NCBI RefSeq assembly: GCF_000145275.1
Contig: NC_014393.1
Span: forward strand, 1,860,001-1,924,000
Direction of reading: 5' to 3'
Source: Clostridium cellulovorans 743B
GTDB taxonomy: Bacteria; Bacillota; Clostridia; Clostridiales; Clostridiaceae
Length of the DNA: 64,000 nt
In this document: one piece after another, positions 8,714-17,460 of the stretch
How positions within the stretch are numbered: position 1 is the stretch's first letter
Layout: each line of letters starts with the position of its first letter
Program-made: the position numbers and the translations under genes
Notes under the pieces: model-generated
Told to the model about the DNA's origin: nothing
Databases searched by the model: none
The model's input: only the letters and a program-made list of their open reading frames with translations

Positions 8714-8786
8714 GGTATGAGTTAATATCAATTTTGGAAACCCTAATAAAAGCATTGATAAACTTAAACAGATAAGGAGTGCTATT

Positions 8787-9200
8787 ATGAGGATGCGTAT
8801 ATTACCACCTACAGCTCAAAGAGTAAAAATCTATACAAGTAGGAAGTGTAACGAAAGAATAAGGCAAAGAACTGAGGACAATATAAATTATTACAAGCAT
8901 AAAGGAAGAAAAGTTATTAATTCTAGGATTGAACAGTTAGATGAAGAATGGGATATTGAGAGAGTTTTAGAAACTAACGCAGCCACACTTATTATTGCCA
9001 GCAGTATTTTAGGGTTAGCTACTAAAAAGAAATGTTGGTTCATGGTTACAGGAGCAGTTGGAGGTTTTCTTTTGCAGCATGCACTACAGGGGTGGTGTCC
9101 GCCAGTTCCGATCTTTAGAAGCTTAGGAATTAGAACTGCTGACGAAATTGGTGAAGAAAAGTTTTATTATAAGAATAAATGTAACAGGTTTCTTTTTTAG
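8787..9200 (+). CDS. YgaP-like (DUF2892) membrane protein
   Basis: This 137-residue protein has a basic N-terminal 60 residues and then two short hydrophobic segments (about 65-79 and 84-100) ending in GWCPPVPIF. The tail (LGIRTADEIGEEKF) is typical of YgaP-like transmembrane domain proteins. The rhodanese domain found in some homologues is absent. Its function is unknown; family members often sit in sulfur or stress loci. AAGGAG lies 8 bp upstream of the ATG. It may be cotranscribed with ribokinase (73-bp gap) and is closed by a strong terminator. Confidence 0.72.
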   Translation: MRMRILPPTAQRVKIYTSRKCNERIRQRTEDNINYYKHKGRKVINSRIEQLDEEWDIERVLETNAATLIIASSILGLATKKKCWFMVTGAVGGFLLQHALQGWCPPVPIFRSLGIRTADEIGEEKFYYKNKCNRFLF

Positions 9201-9215
9201 TATTTCAAATATTCT

Positions 9216-9262
9216 ACATTATGATTTGACAGGAAAGCTATTAAATCATAATGTAATTTTTT
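9216..9262 (+). terminator. Rho-independent terminator after the YgaP-like gene
   Basis: ACATTATGATTT (9216-9227) and AAATCATAATGT (9243-9254) form a perfect 12-bp stem followed by AATTTTTTT. Confidence 0.8.
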
Positions 9263-9268
9263 TATACC

Positions 9269-9348
9269 TATGTTGCAATAAAATTTCTTCATAAACTCTT
9301 TGATTTCAATAGTATCAGGTTATTTTTAGATGTATGAAACATATATAT
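9269..9348. repeat. palindromic intergenic element, copy 1
   Basis: The left end TATGTTGCAATAAA (9269-9282) and right end GAAACATATATAT (9336-9348) are imperfect inverted repeats, with TGATTTCAATA in the middle. It matches the elements at 9566, 16536, 18972 and 27745 in ends and internal words. It lies in the 520-bp gap before the two-component system, which otherwise holds only a terminator and copy 2. Confidence 0.65.
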
Positions 9349-9565
9349 CAGGGAACTTGTATAAATTGATTTATTTGATGGGACACTTAAATTTTAGTGG
9401 CGGATAATTAGGAAAAGTTTTTAAATTTCGGTACAGGAAAATTAAGGGTCTTCATTATTTATTCATATTGAAATGCTATGCTTAAAAGATAATGTATTGC
9501 GAAAACTACTTAATTAGGGTAATCACATTGTATTTGTAATTTATTTGGAAAACCATAAATAGGAT

Positions 9566-9652
9566 TTATAAATACGTCCATTAAAAATCTGTATTGGTTT
9601 TACTAGGGCTACATAGATTTTAATGTAGAAACATTATTGGAACTTATACATT
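9566..9652. repeat. palindromic intergenic element, copy 2
   Basis: The left end is TATAAATACGTCCATTAAA and the right end TGTAGAAACATTATTGGAAC followed by TTATACA. It shares its left end with the copy at 27745 and its right end with the copies at 16536 and 18972. Confidence 0.6.
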
Positions 9653-9720
9653 AAGAAGTGTTGGATAATTTTTTAAATTGTAGTATTACTTAATTGTAGT
9701 AAGCTGTTAGGAGGGAAAAT

Positions 9721-10404
9721 ATGAATGGCATCCTTATAATTGAAGATGAAAAAAGTGTCTTAGAGGTTACTAAAGCTTATTTAGAAAGAGAAGGCTATAG
9801 AGTATATTGCGCTGAAAATGGCTTAGAGGGAATCAAATTATTTAAAAAAAATGATATTCAGTTAGTGATTTTAGATCTAATGCTTCCTGATATTGAAGGA
9901 GAAGAAGTTTGCAAAATTCTTCGAAAGATATCTGAGGTATATATTTTTATGCTTACAGCAAAAGCTTCCTTAAGTGATAAAATAGAAGGTCTTAATATCG
10001 GAGCAGATGAGTATCTTATAAAGCCTCTAAGTCCTAGAGAATTAACGGCAAGAGTTAATGCGTTATTTAGAAGAATTGGAGTTGAAGAACCTAAAGCTCT
10101 TTCCTTTAGTAATAGTCATCTAGTAATTAATAAAACTGATAGGTCTGTAAAAATAGATGGAATAGAAGTAAGTTTAACCCCTAATGAGTTTGATATTTTA
10201 TATCTTCTTGCAGCAAATAGAGGGAGAGCTTTTACCAGGGAAGATATAATTGAAAGGGTTTTTACCATGGATTTTGAGGGTTCTGATAGAACCATTGATG
10301 CGCATATAAAAAATTTACGTAAGAAAATAGAAGAGAATAGTAAGGAACCTAGGTATATACTGACAGTTACAAGGATAGGATATAAATTTGGTGGTGAAAA
10401 TTAA
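9721..10404 (+). CDS. OmpR-family response regulator
   Basis: This 227-residue regulator has a receiver domain (about 1-115) with acidic pocket Glu8/Asp9, phosphoacceptor Asp52 (LDLMLPD), Thr79 and Lys101 (IKPLS). A winged-helix DNA-binding domain follows (about 128-225, ending RIGYKF). It is phosphorylated by the histidine kinase encoded directly downstream, whose ATG overlaps this stop codon by one base, so the two are translationally coupled. GGAGGG lies 5 bp before the ATG. The regulated genes cannot be read from the sequence. Confidence 0.95.
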   Translation: MNGILIIEDEKSVLEVTKAYLEREGYRVYCAENGLEGIKLFKKNDIQLVILDLMLPDIEGEEVCKILRKISEVYIFMLTAKASLSDKIEGLNIGADEYLIKPLSPRELTARVNALFRRIGVEEPKALSFSNSHLVINKTDRSVKIDGIEVSLTPNEFDILYLLAANRGRAFTREDIIERVFTMDFEGSDRTIDAHIKNLRKKIEENSKEPRYILTVTRIGYKFGGEN

Positions 10405-11765
10405 TGCAAAGCATCAGAAAAAGATTAAATGTCATTATTGTGATATGTGCAATAATTGCTTTAGTTATATCAGCTTTTTTCGTTAATATAGCTGTTAACA
10501 AAACATTTAATAATTATATGAATGACATACAAGAAAAGAGGAATATTAGATTAGTTGAGTACTTTCAGCAGATATATCAAAGAGATGGAAAATGGACAGA
10601 AAGTTCAGGAAAAGAAATGCTTCACGAAGCCTATATGAGCAATTACTGTTTATCTCTTCTTGATAAGAATAGAAATATAATATGGGAAATGGATCCTAAT
10701 GATATTGAACATGCAGACCATGTGATGTTAAGCACAAGTGAAGGAGTTTATACCACTAATACCTTAGCAATAGAAATTAATGGAGAGGCTCAAGGATATT
10801 TAATTATTGGACAGTATTCACCTATACTGCTTTCTGAGGAAGATGTTAATTTTAAATTAACCATAAACAAGAGCATTATAATAAGTGTTATAGCTGCAAT
10901 AATTATAATAACAATAATAAGTCTTCTAGTAGCAAAACAGTTTTCTGCCCCTATAAAAGCTGTAGCTGATAGGTCTATTCAGTTATCGAAAGGGGACTAT
11001 CAAGCACAATTAAATATAACTACGGATATTTATGAAATTAAGGATTTAATAGATAATATTAATGACCTTGGTAGTAAGCTTTCCAGCCAAGAAATGTTGA
11101 GAAAACGTTTGGTATCAGATATATCCCATGAAATAAGAACTCCTTTAAATATTCTTCAAAATAACCTAGAGGCTATGATTGATGGAATCAAGCCTGTTAC
11201 AGAGGAAGGGTTAATTGCATTAAATGAAGAGGTAATTAGATTTGGAAAGCTTTTAAATAATTTAAACTCCCTTAAGCAAGTTGATGAGGAAGTAGATCTG
11301 CATTTTCAAATGGTTGACCTTGGAGAGTTACTTAGTTATGTTTGTAGAGATTTTACTCTAACTGCTGAGGAAAAGGAGATAGACTTCCAAATAGATATAC
11401 AAGAGGAAAACTTAATAATTTTAGGAGACGAAGATAAGTTAAAACAAGTTTTTATAAATCTCTTGTCTAATAGTATAAAGTTTACTCCGAAAAATGGAAC
11501 TGTAAGGGTAACACTAAAAGAAGAGATTGGTTTTGGCATAGTAGAAGTTGTGGATACTGGCATTGGCATAGATACAGAGGATTTACCTTTTATTTTTGAA
11601 CATCTATATAGAGGAGATAAGAGTAGACATAAGATTGAAGGTAGTGGTATTGGCCTTGCAATAGTAAAGAGAATATTAAGCCTTCATTCAGCAGAGATAA
11701 AAGTGAGAAGTGAAAAAAATAAAGGTACGGTTTTTGCTATTTATTTTAAAAAAGAGATAATTTAA
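10404..11765 (+). CDS. membrane sensor histidine kinase
   Basis: This is a 453-residue HAMP-type kinase. It has transmembrane segments at about 9-29 and 157-177 flanking a roughly 125-residue extracytoplasmic sensor. A HAMP linker follows, then the dimerisation/phosphoacceptor domain with His242 (SDISHEIRTPL). The ATP domain carries an N-box (LLSNSIKF), DTGIGI and GSGIGLAI. It partners the upstream OmpR-type regulator (stop/start overlap TAATG). The sensor region has no domain I can name, so the signal is unknown. Overall organisation resembles BaeS-like envelope stress kinases, but that is only a general similarity. Confidence 0.93.
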   Translation: MQSIRKRLNVIIVICAIIALVISAFFVNIAVNKTFNNYMNDIQEKRNIRLVEYFQQIYQRDGKWTESSGKEMLHEAYMSNYCLSLLDKNRNIIWEMDPNDIEHADHVMLSTSEGVYTTNTLAIEINGEAQGYLIIGQYSPILLSEEDVNFKLTINKSIIISVIAAIIIITIISLLVAKQFSAPIKAVADRSIQLSKGDYQAQLNITTDIYEIKDLIDNINDLGSKLSSQEMLRKRLVSDISHEIRTPLNILQNNLEAMIDGIKPVTEEGLIALNEEVIRFGKLLNNLNSLKQVDEEVDLHFQMVDLGELLSYVCRDFTLTAEEKEIDFQIDIQEENLIILGDEDKLKQVFINLLSNSIKFTPKNGTVRVTLKEEIGFGIVEVVDTGIGIDTEDLPFIFEHLYRGDKSRHKIEGSGIGLAIVKRILSLHSAEIKVRSEKNKGTVFAIYFKKEII

Positions 11766-11792
11766 AATAGAGAACCAATATATGCACAGCAT

Positions 11793-11821
11793 GTGTAATG
11801 TTTTGTAAGTTATGTTATAAT
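11793..11821 (+). promoter_or_regulatory. possible promoter of the APH-like kinase gene
   Basis: TATAAT at 11816-11821 has GTGTAA 17 bp upstream (11793-11798). The -10 is perfect and the -35 poor. Confidence 0.35.
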
Positions 11822-11888
11822 AAGCATCGAGAAAAACTATAATCTAATGAACAATAGTAATTTATGATGATGTAAGAGAGGATGAGTA

Positions 11889-12695
11889 ATGGAAAACTCA
11901 CTGGGAAAACTAATTGGTAGTGGTGGTACTGCAGATGTCTATGAATGGACAAATAATGAAGTTATTAAGGTTTTTAAACCTTATGTTCATACTGAAGTCA
12001 TAGAAAATGAAGAATATATTGGAAGAATGTTAAACGAGACAAAATTAGGTATACCTAGATACATTAAAACAATAGAGTTAAACAACACGTTAGCAATAGT
12101 ATATGAACGTGCATATGGGAGAACACTGGCAGAAATTTTAATAGAAACCACTGATAAATCAAATATAGCAGCAAATTTTGCGAGAGTACATTATGAAATT
12201 AACCAATGCTATATAGATAATTTACCTACACAGAATAGTATGTTTCATTGGCGGATTTCAAGAATGAGAAACAACTTAGAAAAAGATATTAAAAAGGTGG
12301 AAGAGTTAATTAATAGTATACCTATTGAAAATAAACTTTGCCATGGAGACTTTCATCCCTTAAATATCCTTGTAGATTGTGATAAATATATTATACTTGA
12401 CTGGAATGGCTGCTGCTCAGGAAACCCAATGCTAGATGTTGGTTGGAGTTATTTAACACTAAATTCACCCTCCATTGAGGCAATATATGGAGAAAATATG
12501 GCGAATATAACTAAGGAATTTTCAAATGAATACTTAAAATATTATTGCCAATACGCAAATATTGATAAGCATGAAATACTGAAATACTTACCACTTGCTG
12601 CTATTCGTAGGCTAGATGATAATCTATCATGTGAAACTGACAATTCAAAATACGAAAATAATTGGTTAAAGAATGTGATTTTTGAAAATTTATAA
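11889..12695 (+). CDS. aminoglycoside-phosphotransferase-fold kinase
   Basis: This 268-residue protein has the APH/choline-kinase fold. A glycine-rich N-terminal loop (IGSGGTADVYEW) is followed by the catalytic loop HGDFHPLNIL (His152, catalytic Asp154) and the metal-binding segment ILDWNG (Asp171) with NPMLDVGW. Members phosphorylate small hydroxylated molecules such as antibiotics, choline, sugars or unknown metabolites. Nothing in the neighbourhood identifies the substrate, and calling it a resistance gene would be unjustified. The eukaryote-like glycine loop is better preserved than in many APH proteins. Confidence 0.75.
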   Translation: MENSLGKLIGSGGTADVYEWTNNEVIKVFKPYVHTEVIENEEYIGRMLNETKLGIPRYIKTIELNNTLAIVYERAYGRTLAEILIETTDKSNIAANFARVHYEINQCYIDNLPTQNSMFHWRISRMRNNLEKDIKKVEELINSIPIENKLCHGDFHPLNILVDCDKYIILDWNGCCSGNPMLDVGWSYLTLNSPSIEAIYGENMANITKEFSNEYLKYYCQYANIDKHEILKYLPLAAIRRLDDNLSCETDNSKYENNWLKNVIFENL

Positions 12696-12968
12696 ATGGG
12701 TAGCATTAAGGCATATTTTAAGACACTTATCCACTGTATACTATTTTATAATCATAATATTAGTACATAATGTTCTTTTATTGAGCATTATAGGTGGATA
12801 TATTTCAACACTATATTAAAATATAGACTTTGTTTAATATCAAAAATGATTTTAAGTTTCTTCATATTAACTACACAATATTTAGATAATATATAAGTGT
12901 TTCAATTTGAAGACCTACGAGGATTTCTATTGAAACAACTAATTTGTATTAAAAGGAGTTGTAACTAT

Positions 12969-13688
12969 ATGAAAAAAACAAAGAAAATCGTTGCGCTAAT
13001 ATTTTCAGCAGTTTTAGCTATATCCGTTACAGGGTGCAGTAGAAGTAAAACAGGAAGTGAAAAAGCTGACAATGCCCTTAACGCTTTCAATGAAATTACT
13101 AAAGCATATCCAGAAAATATGAGTTTTCATAATGCATTACAGCATTGGGGTTTTAGCGTTGATACAGGAGAAAAATTTGAGTGGAGCAAAGATATGTCAG
13201 CAAATAAAGCAGACTTTGCAATGGTAATGTTAGCAGATCCACTTGTTGAGGCTGGCCTTGATATAGAGAAACTTGATAAAGAACAATGGCTTTACGAACC
13301 AGCTGGTAAAGGTGAAAAAGGAGAAGACTTGCCAAATAGGTTAATTAAGCCGTATAATGTAAGTGATAAAAAGCAAAATTCAAATGGAGCATCAGATGCT
13401 ATGAGAAGAGTTCTTAAAGCAGATAATGAAATGATAGACTATCATGAGGAGCAAAAGCATTATTCTTTAACTTTAGGAGAAGGTAATCAAGTTCAATGGA
13501 CTGAAGAACTTGGATTAAACAATGCGGATATGATTTTTGCCTTAGAAGCAGCACCTTTAGTAGAAGCTGGTTTAGATATAACAAAGCTTGAAGGAACAGG
13601 CTGGGTATTTAAAGAAGCCACTGAAGATGATATGGGGATGGGCAAGACTCCAGACCAGATAGTTAAAATATTTGACATAAAAAAATAA
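12969..13688 (+). CDS. lipoprotein with two internal repeats, unknown function
   Basis: The start is ATG 12969, 11 bp after AAGGAG (12952-12957), and is followed by a signal peptide ending VTGC (lipidated Cys23), giving 239 residues. The mature part consists of two related units, about 52-131 and 155-236. Both contain a W-containing first half (FEWSKDMSANKADFAM and VQWTEELGLNNADMIF) and the near-identical core PLVEAGLDI plus KL and W. I do not recognise the family. No Cys, His or Met cluster suggests metal binding, although the next gene is copA, 187 bp downstream and behind its own operators. It probably sits on the outer face of the membrane. Confidence 0.75.
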   Translation: MKKTKKIVALIFSAVLAISVTGCSRSKTGSEKADNALNAFNEITKAYPENMSFHNALQHWGFSVDTGEKFEWSKDMSANKADFAMVMLADPLVEAGLDIEKLDKEQWLYEPAGKGEKGEDLPNRLIKPYNVSDKKQNSNGASDAMRRVLKADNEMIDYHEEQKHYSLTLGEGNQVQWTEELGLNNADMIFALEAAPLVEAGLDITKLEGTGWVFKEATEDDMGMGKTPDQIVKIFDIKK

Positions 13689-13703
13689 ATTTTTTTATAG
13701 AAT

Positions 13704-13724
13704 ACCCACCCCCTCGGGGTGGGT
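13704..13724 (+). promoter_or_regulatory. CsoR-like operator 1 upstream of copA
   Basis: ACCCACCCC (13704-13712) and GGGGTGGGT (13716-13724) form a perfect palindrome with a 3-bp centre. It is the only GC-rich block nearby. TACCC...GGGT palindromes in front of copper ATPase genes are bound by the Cu(I) sensor CsoR. No T-tract follows, which argues against a terminator. Confidence 0.6.
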
Positions 13725-13800
13725 GAGAATAAAATTTTATAAAAGAAATGAAATATTTTTTATTAAAGAGGTGAGGAAGTTAAGTAAAATTTTCATAGAT

Positions 13801-13823
13801 TACCACCCCCAAGGTGTGGGGTG
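13801..13823 (+). promoter_or_regulatory. CsoR-like operator 2 upstream of copA
   Basis: TACCACCCCC followed by AAGGTGTGGGGTG is a less perfect copy of the palindrome at 13704, exactly one 98-bp unit downstream. It lies 53 bp before the copA start. Confidence 0.5.
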
Positions 13824-13875
13824 AATAAAGTTTTACAAAAGAAATAAAATATTTTTTATTAGAGAGGTGAAGATA

Positions 13876-16332
13876 TTGGATAAAAGTTTTAAGATAGAAG
13901 GCATGACCTGCGCTGCTTGTGCAAAAGCGGTAGAACGAGTATCAAAAAAATTGCCTGGTGTTACTGAAGCTAGTGTAAATTTTGCAACGGAAAAACTCAA
14001 TATTAGCTTTGAGGATTCAAAGGTATCAGTTCCAGATATCCAAGCAGCTATTGAGAAAGCAGGTTATAAGGCGATAATTGAGTCAAAAAAGAAAACCTTA
14101 AATATTGAAGGAATGACTTGCGCAGCTTGTGCTAAAAATATTGAAAGAGTTACAAAAAAACTCGATGGAGTTATTGAATCAGAAGTGAATTTCGCTACAG
14201 AGAAATTAAACATAAGCTATGACTCTTCAAAGGTAAGAGTTTCTGAGATAAAGAAAGTTATAGAAAAAGCTGGATACAAGGCCATAGAAGAAGAAACTTC
14301 TGTGGATACAGATAAAGAGAGAAAAGAAAAAGAGATAAAACTTTTATGGAGAAAATTTGTTATGGCAGCAGTTTTCACTGTGCCACTACTTATTATAACT
14401 ATGGGTCATATGTTTGGTTATCTTATTGGGTTTAACCTTCCACAATTTATTGATCCAATGATAAATCCAAAAACTTTTGCAATAGTTCAAATTGTATTGT
14501 GTTTACCAGTTATGGTGGCAGGCTATAAATTTTTCACAGTAGGTTTTAAGTCTCTGATTAGAAGAAGTCCTAATATGGATTCGCTAATTGCAATGGGGAC
14601 TTCCGCTGCTTTCTTCTATGGTATTTATGCTACCTTTGAGATATTTAGAGGCAATATAGATTATGCTTATGATTTGTATTTTGAATCAGCGGCAGTTATT
14701 ATAACATTAATTTCTCTTGGAAAATATCTAGAGGCAGTGACAAAAGGCAAAACCTCTGAGGCTATAAAAACCCTTATGGGACTTGCTCCAAAAACAGCTA
14801 TTGTGCTTAGAGATGGAAAAGAAATTGAAACTGCTATTGAAGAAGTTGAAGTTGGCGATATTATCATAGTGAAACCAGGGGAAAGGATGCCTGTAGATGG
14901 TGAAGTAATAGAAGGTATCACCTCTGTAGATGAATCTATGCTTACAGGAGAAAGTATACCTGTAGAAAAGACCATAGGTGATAAGATAATAGGAGCAAGT
15001 ATCAATAAAAATGGAACTATAAAATATAAAGCTACAAAGGTTGGTAAGGATACAGCTTTAGCTCAAATTATAAAATTAGTTGAAGATGCCCAAGGTTCAA
15101 AGGCTCCAATTGCCAAAATGGCTGATATAATTTCAGGATACTTTGTACCAGTGGTTATGGCTATAGCTCTTCTTTCAGCTCTAGGATGGTACTTTATAGG
15201 TGAAGAAACAGGAATTTTTGCTTTAACAATATTTATATCCGTTCTTGTAATTGCTTGCCCTTGTGCTTTAGGATTGGCTACACCAACAGCTATTATGGTG
15301 GGTACTGGTAAGGGTGCAGAATATGGGGTTCTAATAAAGAGTGGAATAGCCCTTGAAACATCTCACAAAATAAATACAATAGTCTTTGATAAAACTGGAA
15401 CAATTACCGAGGGTAAGCCAGTTGTAACAGATGTAATTACTGCTGAGAATATCGATGAAAAATATTTATTACAATTAGCTGCTTCAGCAGAAAAGGGTTC
15501 AGAGCATCCTTTAGGAGAAGCAATTGTAAAAGGTGCAGAAGAAATGGGCTTAGAAATTTTAAAGCTAGATTTCTTTAAAGCTATACCAGGACACGGAATC
15601 GAAGTTAAGATAGATGGAAAAGATATTTTACTTGGAAATAGAAAGCTTATGGTTGATAGAAATATTTCTTTTGATAATTTAGAAGAAAAATCTCATAGTC
15701 TTGCAAATGAAGGTAAGACACCAATGTATGTAGCTATTGATAATAAAATTGCTGGTATAGTTGCTGTTGCCGATACTGTTAAGGAAAATAGTAAGAAAGC
15801 AATTGAGAAGCTTCATAAGATGGGGATAGAGGTAGCTATGCTTACTGGTGACAATAAAAAAACCGCTGAAGCTATTGCAAAACAAGTTGGTATCGATAGG
15901 ATTCTTGCCGAAGTTCTTCCTCAAGATAAGGCTAATGAAGTTAAAAAGATTCAAGGCGAAGGAAAAAAAGTTGCAATGGTAGGTGATGGTATAAACGATG
16001 CGCCAGCTCTTGCACAAGCAGATATAGGCATCGCTATTGGTTCAGGAACAGATGTGGCTATGGAATCAGCGGATATAGTTCTTATGAGAAGTGATTTAAT
16101 GGATGTGCCAACAGCTATTGAGTTAAGTAAAAAAACAATTCTAAATATTAAAGAAAACTTGGCTTGGGCTTTTGGTTATAATATATTAGGAATTCCAGTA
16201 GCCATGGGAATACTATATATCTTTGGAGGACCTCTATTAAACCCAATTATCGCAGCAGCTGCTATGAGTTTTAGTTCAGTTTCTGTATTGTTAAATGCTT
16301 TAAGATTAAAAGGCTTTAAGCCAGCAAAATAA
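13876..16332 (+). CDS. copA: Cu+-exporting P1B-type ATPase CopA
   Basis: This 818-residue membrane pump exports Cu(I) using ATP. It has two N-terminal heavy-metal-binding domains with GMTCAAC (Cys12/15 and Cys82/85). Eight membrane helices follow, with the CPC metal site at 461-463, the phosphorylation site DKTG (Asp505), the SEHPLG nucleotide-binding motif and the GDGINDAP hinge. I chose TTG 13876 because AGGTGA (13865-13870) is correctly spaced for it, whereas the GTG at 13867 lies inside that ribosome site. It is preceded by duplicated CsoR-like operators, so copper induction is likely. The following gene encodes a copper storage protein. Confidence 0.96.
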   Translation: MDKSFKIEGMTCAACAKAVERVSKKLPGVTEASVNFATEKLNISFEDSKVSVPDIQAAIEKAGYKAIIESKKKTLNIEGMTCAACAKNIERVTKKLDGVIESEVNFATEKLNISYDSSKVRVSEIKKVIEKAGYKAIEEETSVDTDKERKEKEIKLLWRKFVMAAVFTVPLLIITMGHMFGYLIGFNLPQFIDPMINPKTFAIVQIVLCLPVMVAGYKFFTVGFKSLIRRSPNMDSLIAMGTSAAFFYGIYATFEIFRGNIDYAYDLYFESAAVIITLISLGKYLEAVTKGKTSEAIKTLMGLAPKTAIVLRDGKEIETAIEEVEVGDIIIVKPGERMPVDGEVIEGITSVDESMLTGESIPVEKTIGDKIIGASINKNGTIKYKATKVGKDTALAQIIKLVEDAQGSKAPIAKMADIISGYFVPVVMAIALLSALGWYFIGEETGIFALTIFISVLVIACPCALGLATPTAIMVGTGKGAEYGVLIKSGIALETSHKINTIVFDKTGTITEGKPVVTDVITAENIDEKYLLQLAASAEKGSEHPLGEAIVKGAEEMGLEILKLDFFKAIPGHGIEVKIDGKDILLGNRKLMVDRNISFDNLEEKSHSLANEGKTPMYVAIDNKIAGIVAVADTVKENSKKAIEKLHKMGIEVAMLTGDNKKTAEAIAKQVGIDRILAEVLPQDKANEVKKIQGEGKKVAMVGDGINDAPALAQADIGIAIGSGTDVAMESADIVLMRSDLMDVPTAIELSKKTILNIKENLAWAFGYNILGIPVAMGILYIFGGPLLNPIIAAAAMSFSSVSVLLNALRLKGFKPAK

Positions 16333-16422
16333 AAAAAATAGATATGTTCTGATTAAAAGCCTATATTGCTTTTACCAATGTGGTAGGAATTCAATATAAA
16401 AATATTATTCAATGCTATTAAT

Positions 16423-16467
16423 AAGGATAAGAAATCTTTCTAGGGATTTTTTATCCTTAATTTTTTT
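16423..16467 (+). terminator. terminator after copA
   Basis: AAGGATAAGAAATC (16423-16436) pairs with GATTTTTTATCCTT (16445-16458) with one G-U, followed by seven Ts (16461-16467). The storage-protein gene is therefore probably transcribed separately. Confidence 0.8.
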
Positions 16468-16535
16468 GTGCAAATGGATTAATCTAACGAAGTGCAGTAA
16501 AACTTTCTATAGCAGTAAAGAATTAATTTCTATTG

Positions 16536-16631
16536 TATATATGTTTCAATAAAGATTCTACACATAGATTATTGATATTTCAATAATCATATAGACTTTT
16601 GATGTAGCTTCAATAATGAAACATATATATA
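16536..16631. repeat. palindromic intergenic element, copy 3
   Basis: The left end is TATATATGTTTCAATAAAG, and the right end (16611-16631) has CAATAATGAAAC then ATATATATA. A perfect inner hairpin, GATTATTGA / TCAATAATC (16567-16588), lies at the centre. CTACA and TGTAG flank it symmetrically. This is the most symmetrical copy of the family. It sits in the 477-bp gap between copA and the copper storage gene. Confidence 0.72.
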
Positions 16632-16809
16632 AGATTCATTTGAGTTTCTACATTTAATTTAAATACCGTAATCAAAATAAAGGTATTTTCTTTATTAGGT
16701 CATATATATAACGGTGGTGGTTTTAATTGTCAATTTTACTAGAGGATAATTGGCTTTGAAATGCAGATAATATATCTTGGATTAAATAATATTTTAGGAG
16801 GAAACAACT

Positions 16810-17184
16810 ATGCAAATAACAATGAACATGCCAACGATGTCACTAATGGCAAATGGAAACCCACATCAAGAATGTATTGATGCATGTATGAAATGCACTC
16901 AAATATGCCAAGAATGTATTACCTTATGTCTTCAAGAAGCAGATTTGTTAAGATCAAGAGCAAATTGTATTAAAACTCTTCAAGATTGCGCTGAAATTTG
17001 CTCTACAGCAGCTTGTTTTATGTCTAGGGGAAGTGGAAGCATAAGAGAAATATGTGATACTTGCGCTACAATTTGCGAAAGATGTGCTACAGAATGTAGT
17101 ATATTTAAGGATGCTCATTGTCAATCTTGTGCAGATACCTGTTCTATGTGTGCTGATATGTGCAGAGACATGGCTAATATGTAG
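16810..17184 (+). CDS. four-helix-bundle copper storage protein (Csp, DUF326 family)
   Basis: This 124-residue protein has 20 cysteines, mostly in CxxC-like spacing along amphipathic helices (CIDACMKCTQICQEC, CADTCSMCADMC). This is the pattern of Csp proteins, whose four-helix bundle is lined with Cys thiolates that hold many Cu(I) ions. There is no signal peptide, so it is a cytosolic Csp3-like form. AGGAGG lies 9 bp upstream of the ATG. It is flanked by copA and an HMA-SafE-cupredoxin gene, which supports a role in copper buffering. This Csp is unrelated to the germination proteases of the same abbreviation found later in the window. Confidence 0.9.
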   Translation: MQITMNMPTMSLMANGNPHQECIDACMKCTQICQECITLCLQEADLLRSRANCIKTLQDCAEICSTAACFMSRGSGSIREICDTCATICERCATECSIFKDAHCQSCADTCSMCADMCRDMANM

Positions 17185-17250
17185 AACAAAAGTAGAAGGT
17201 ATGGCAATAGTTACAAAGAGTTCGTTGCAAACCTCTCTGAGAAATAAAAA

Positions 17251-17316
17251 AAGAGCGGATTAAAGCAAAACCATTTTGTTAATTAAATGACTTTGCCACT
17301 TTGATCCGTTCTTTTT
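17251..17316. terminator. bidirectional terminator between copper genes
   Basis: AAGAGCGGATTAAAG (17251-17265) and CTTTGATCCGTTCTT (17299-17313) pair almost perfectly, with A-rich sequence before and TTTTT after. It lies between the plus-strand storage gene and the minus-strand SafE-like gene. Confidence 0.75.
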
Positions 17317-17330
17317 ATTAAGTAATACTT

Positions 17331-17460
17331 ATATTTAACTTTACAACCATTTGAAGAGGCGCTTCTTGCTATTTAATTTTGCAGCAGCTTTAAGTGGTGC
17401 TTACTACTATTAAACCTTGTAATAGCAGGAAGAGGTATTTCCTATTATTCAACTTGACAA
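17331..17460 (-). repeat. four-copy degenerate 37-38 bp repeat at the 3' end of the SafE-like gene
   Basis: On the minus strand the last codons of the gene (TGTTGTCAAGTTGAATAA, Cys-Cys-Gln-Val-Glu-stop) are echoed three more times downstream. The copies read TATTACAAGGTTTAATAG, TGCTGCAAAATTAAATAG and GGTTGTAAAGTTAAATAT. Their starts are spaced 37, 38 and 38 bp. The block explains all the DNA between the stop codon and the terminator. Confidence 0.6.

Larger units (their letters stand above)
13703..13898 (+). repeat. 98-bp tandem duplication of the copA control region
   Basis: The segment starting at 13703 (a CCCC...GGGG palindrome, then AT-rich DNA, then AAAGAGGTGAGGAAG) is repeated from 13801 with about 80% identity by eye. 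The second copy runs into the copA ribosome site and first codons. Copy 1 still carries a decayed version of the copA start (GAGGTGAGGAAGTTAAGTAA against GAGGTGAAGATATTGGATAA), so the duplication included the beginning of the gene. Confidence 0.75.

Noticed and set aside
11889..12695. Calling the APH-fold kinase an aminoglycoside resistance gene.
   Set aside because: Only the general fold motifs are visible; no resistance-specific feature or mobile context supports it.
13704..13724. The GC-rich palindrome before copA as a terminator of the lipoprotein gene.
   Set aside because: No T-tract follows, and the unit is duplicated together with the copA start, which fits an operator better.
14667..16017. 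Two antisense frames of 112 codons over copA.
   Set aside because: They mirror conserved P-type ATPase sequence; no ribosome sites.
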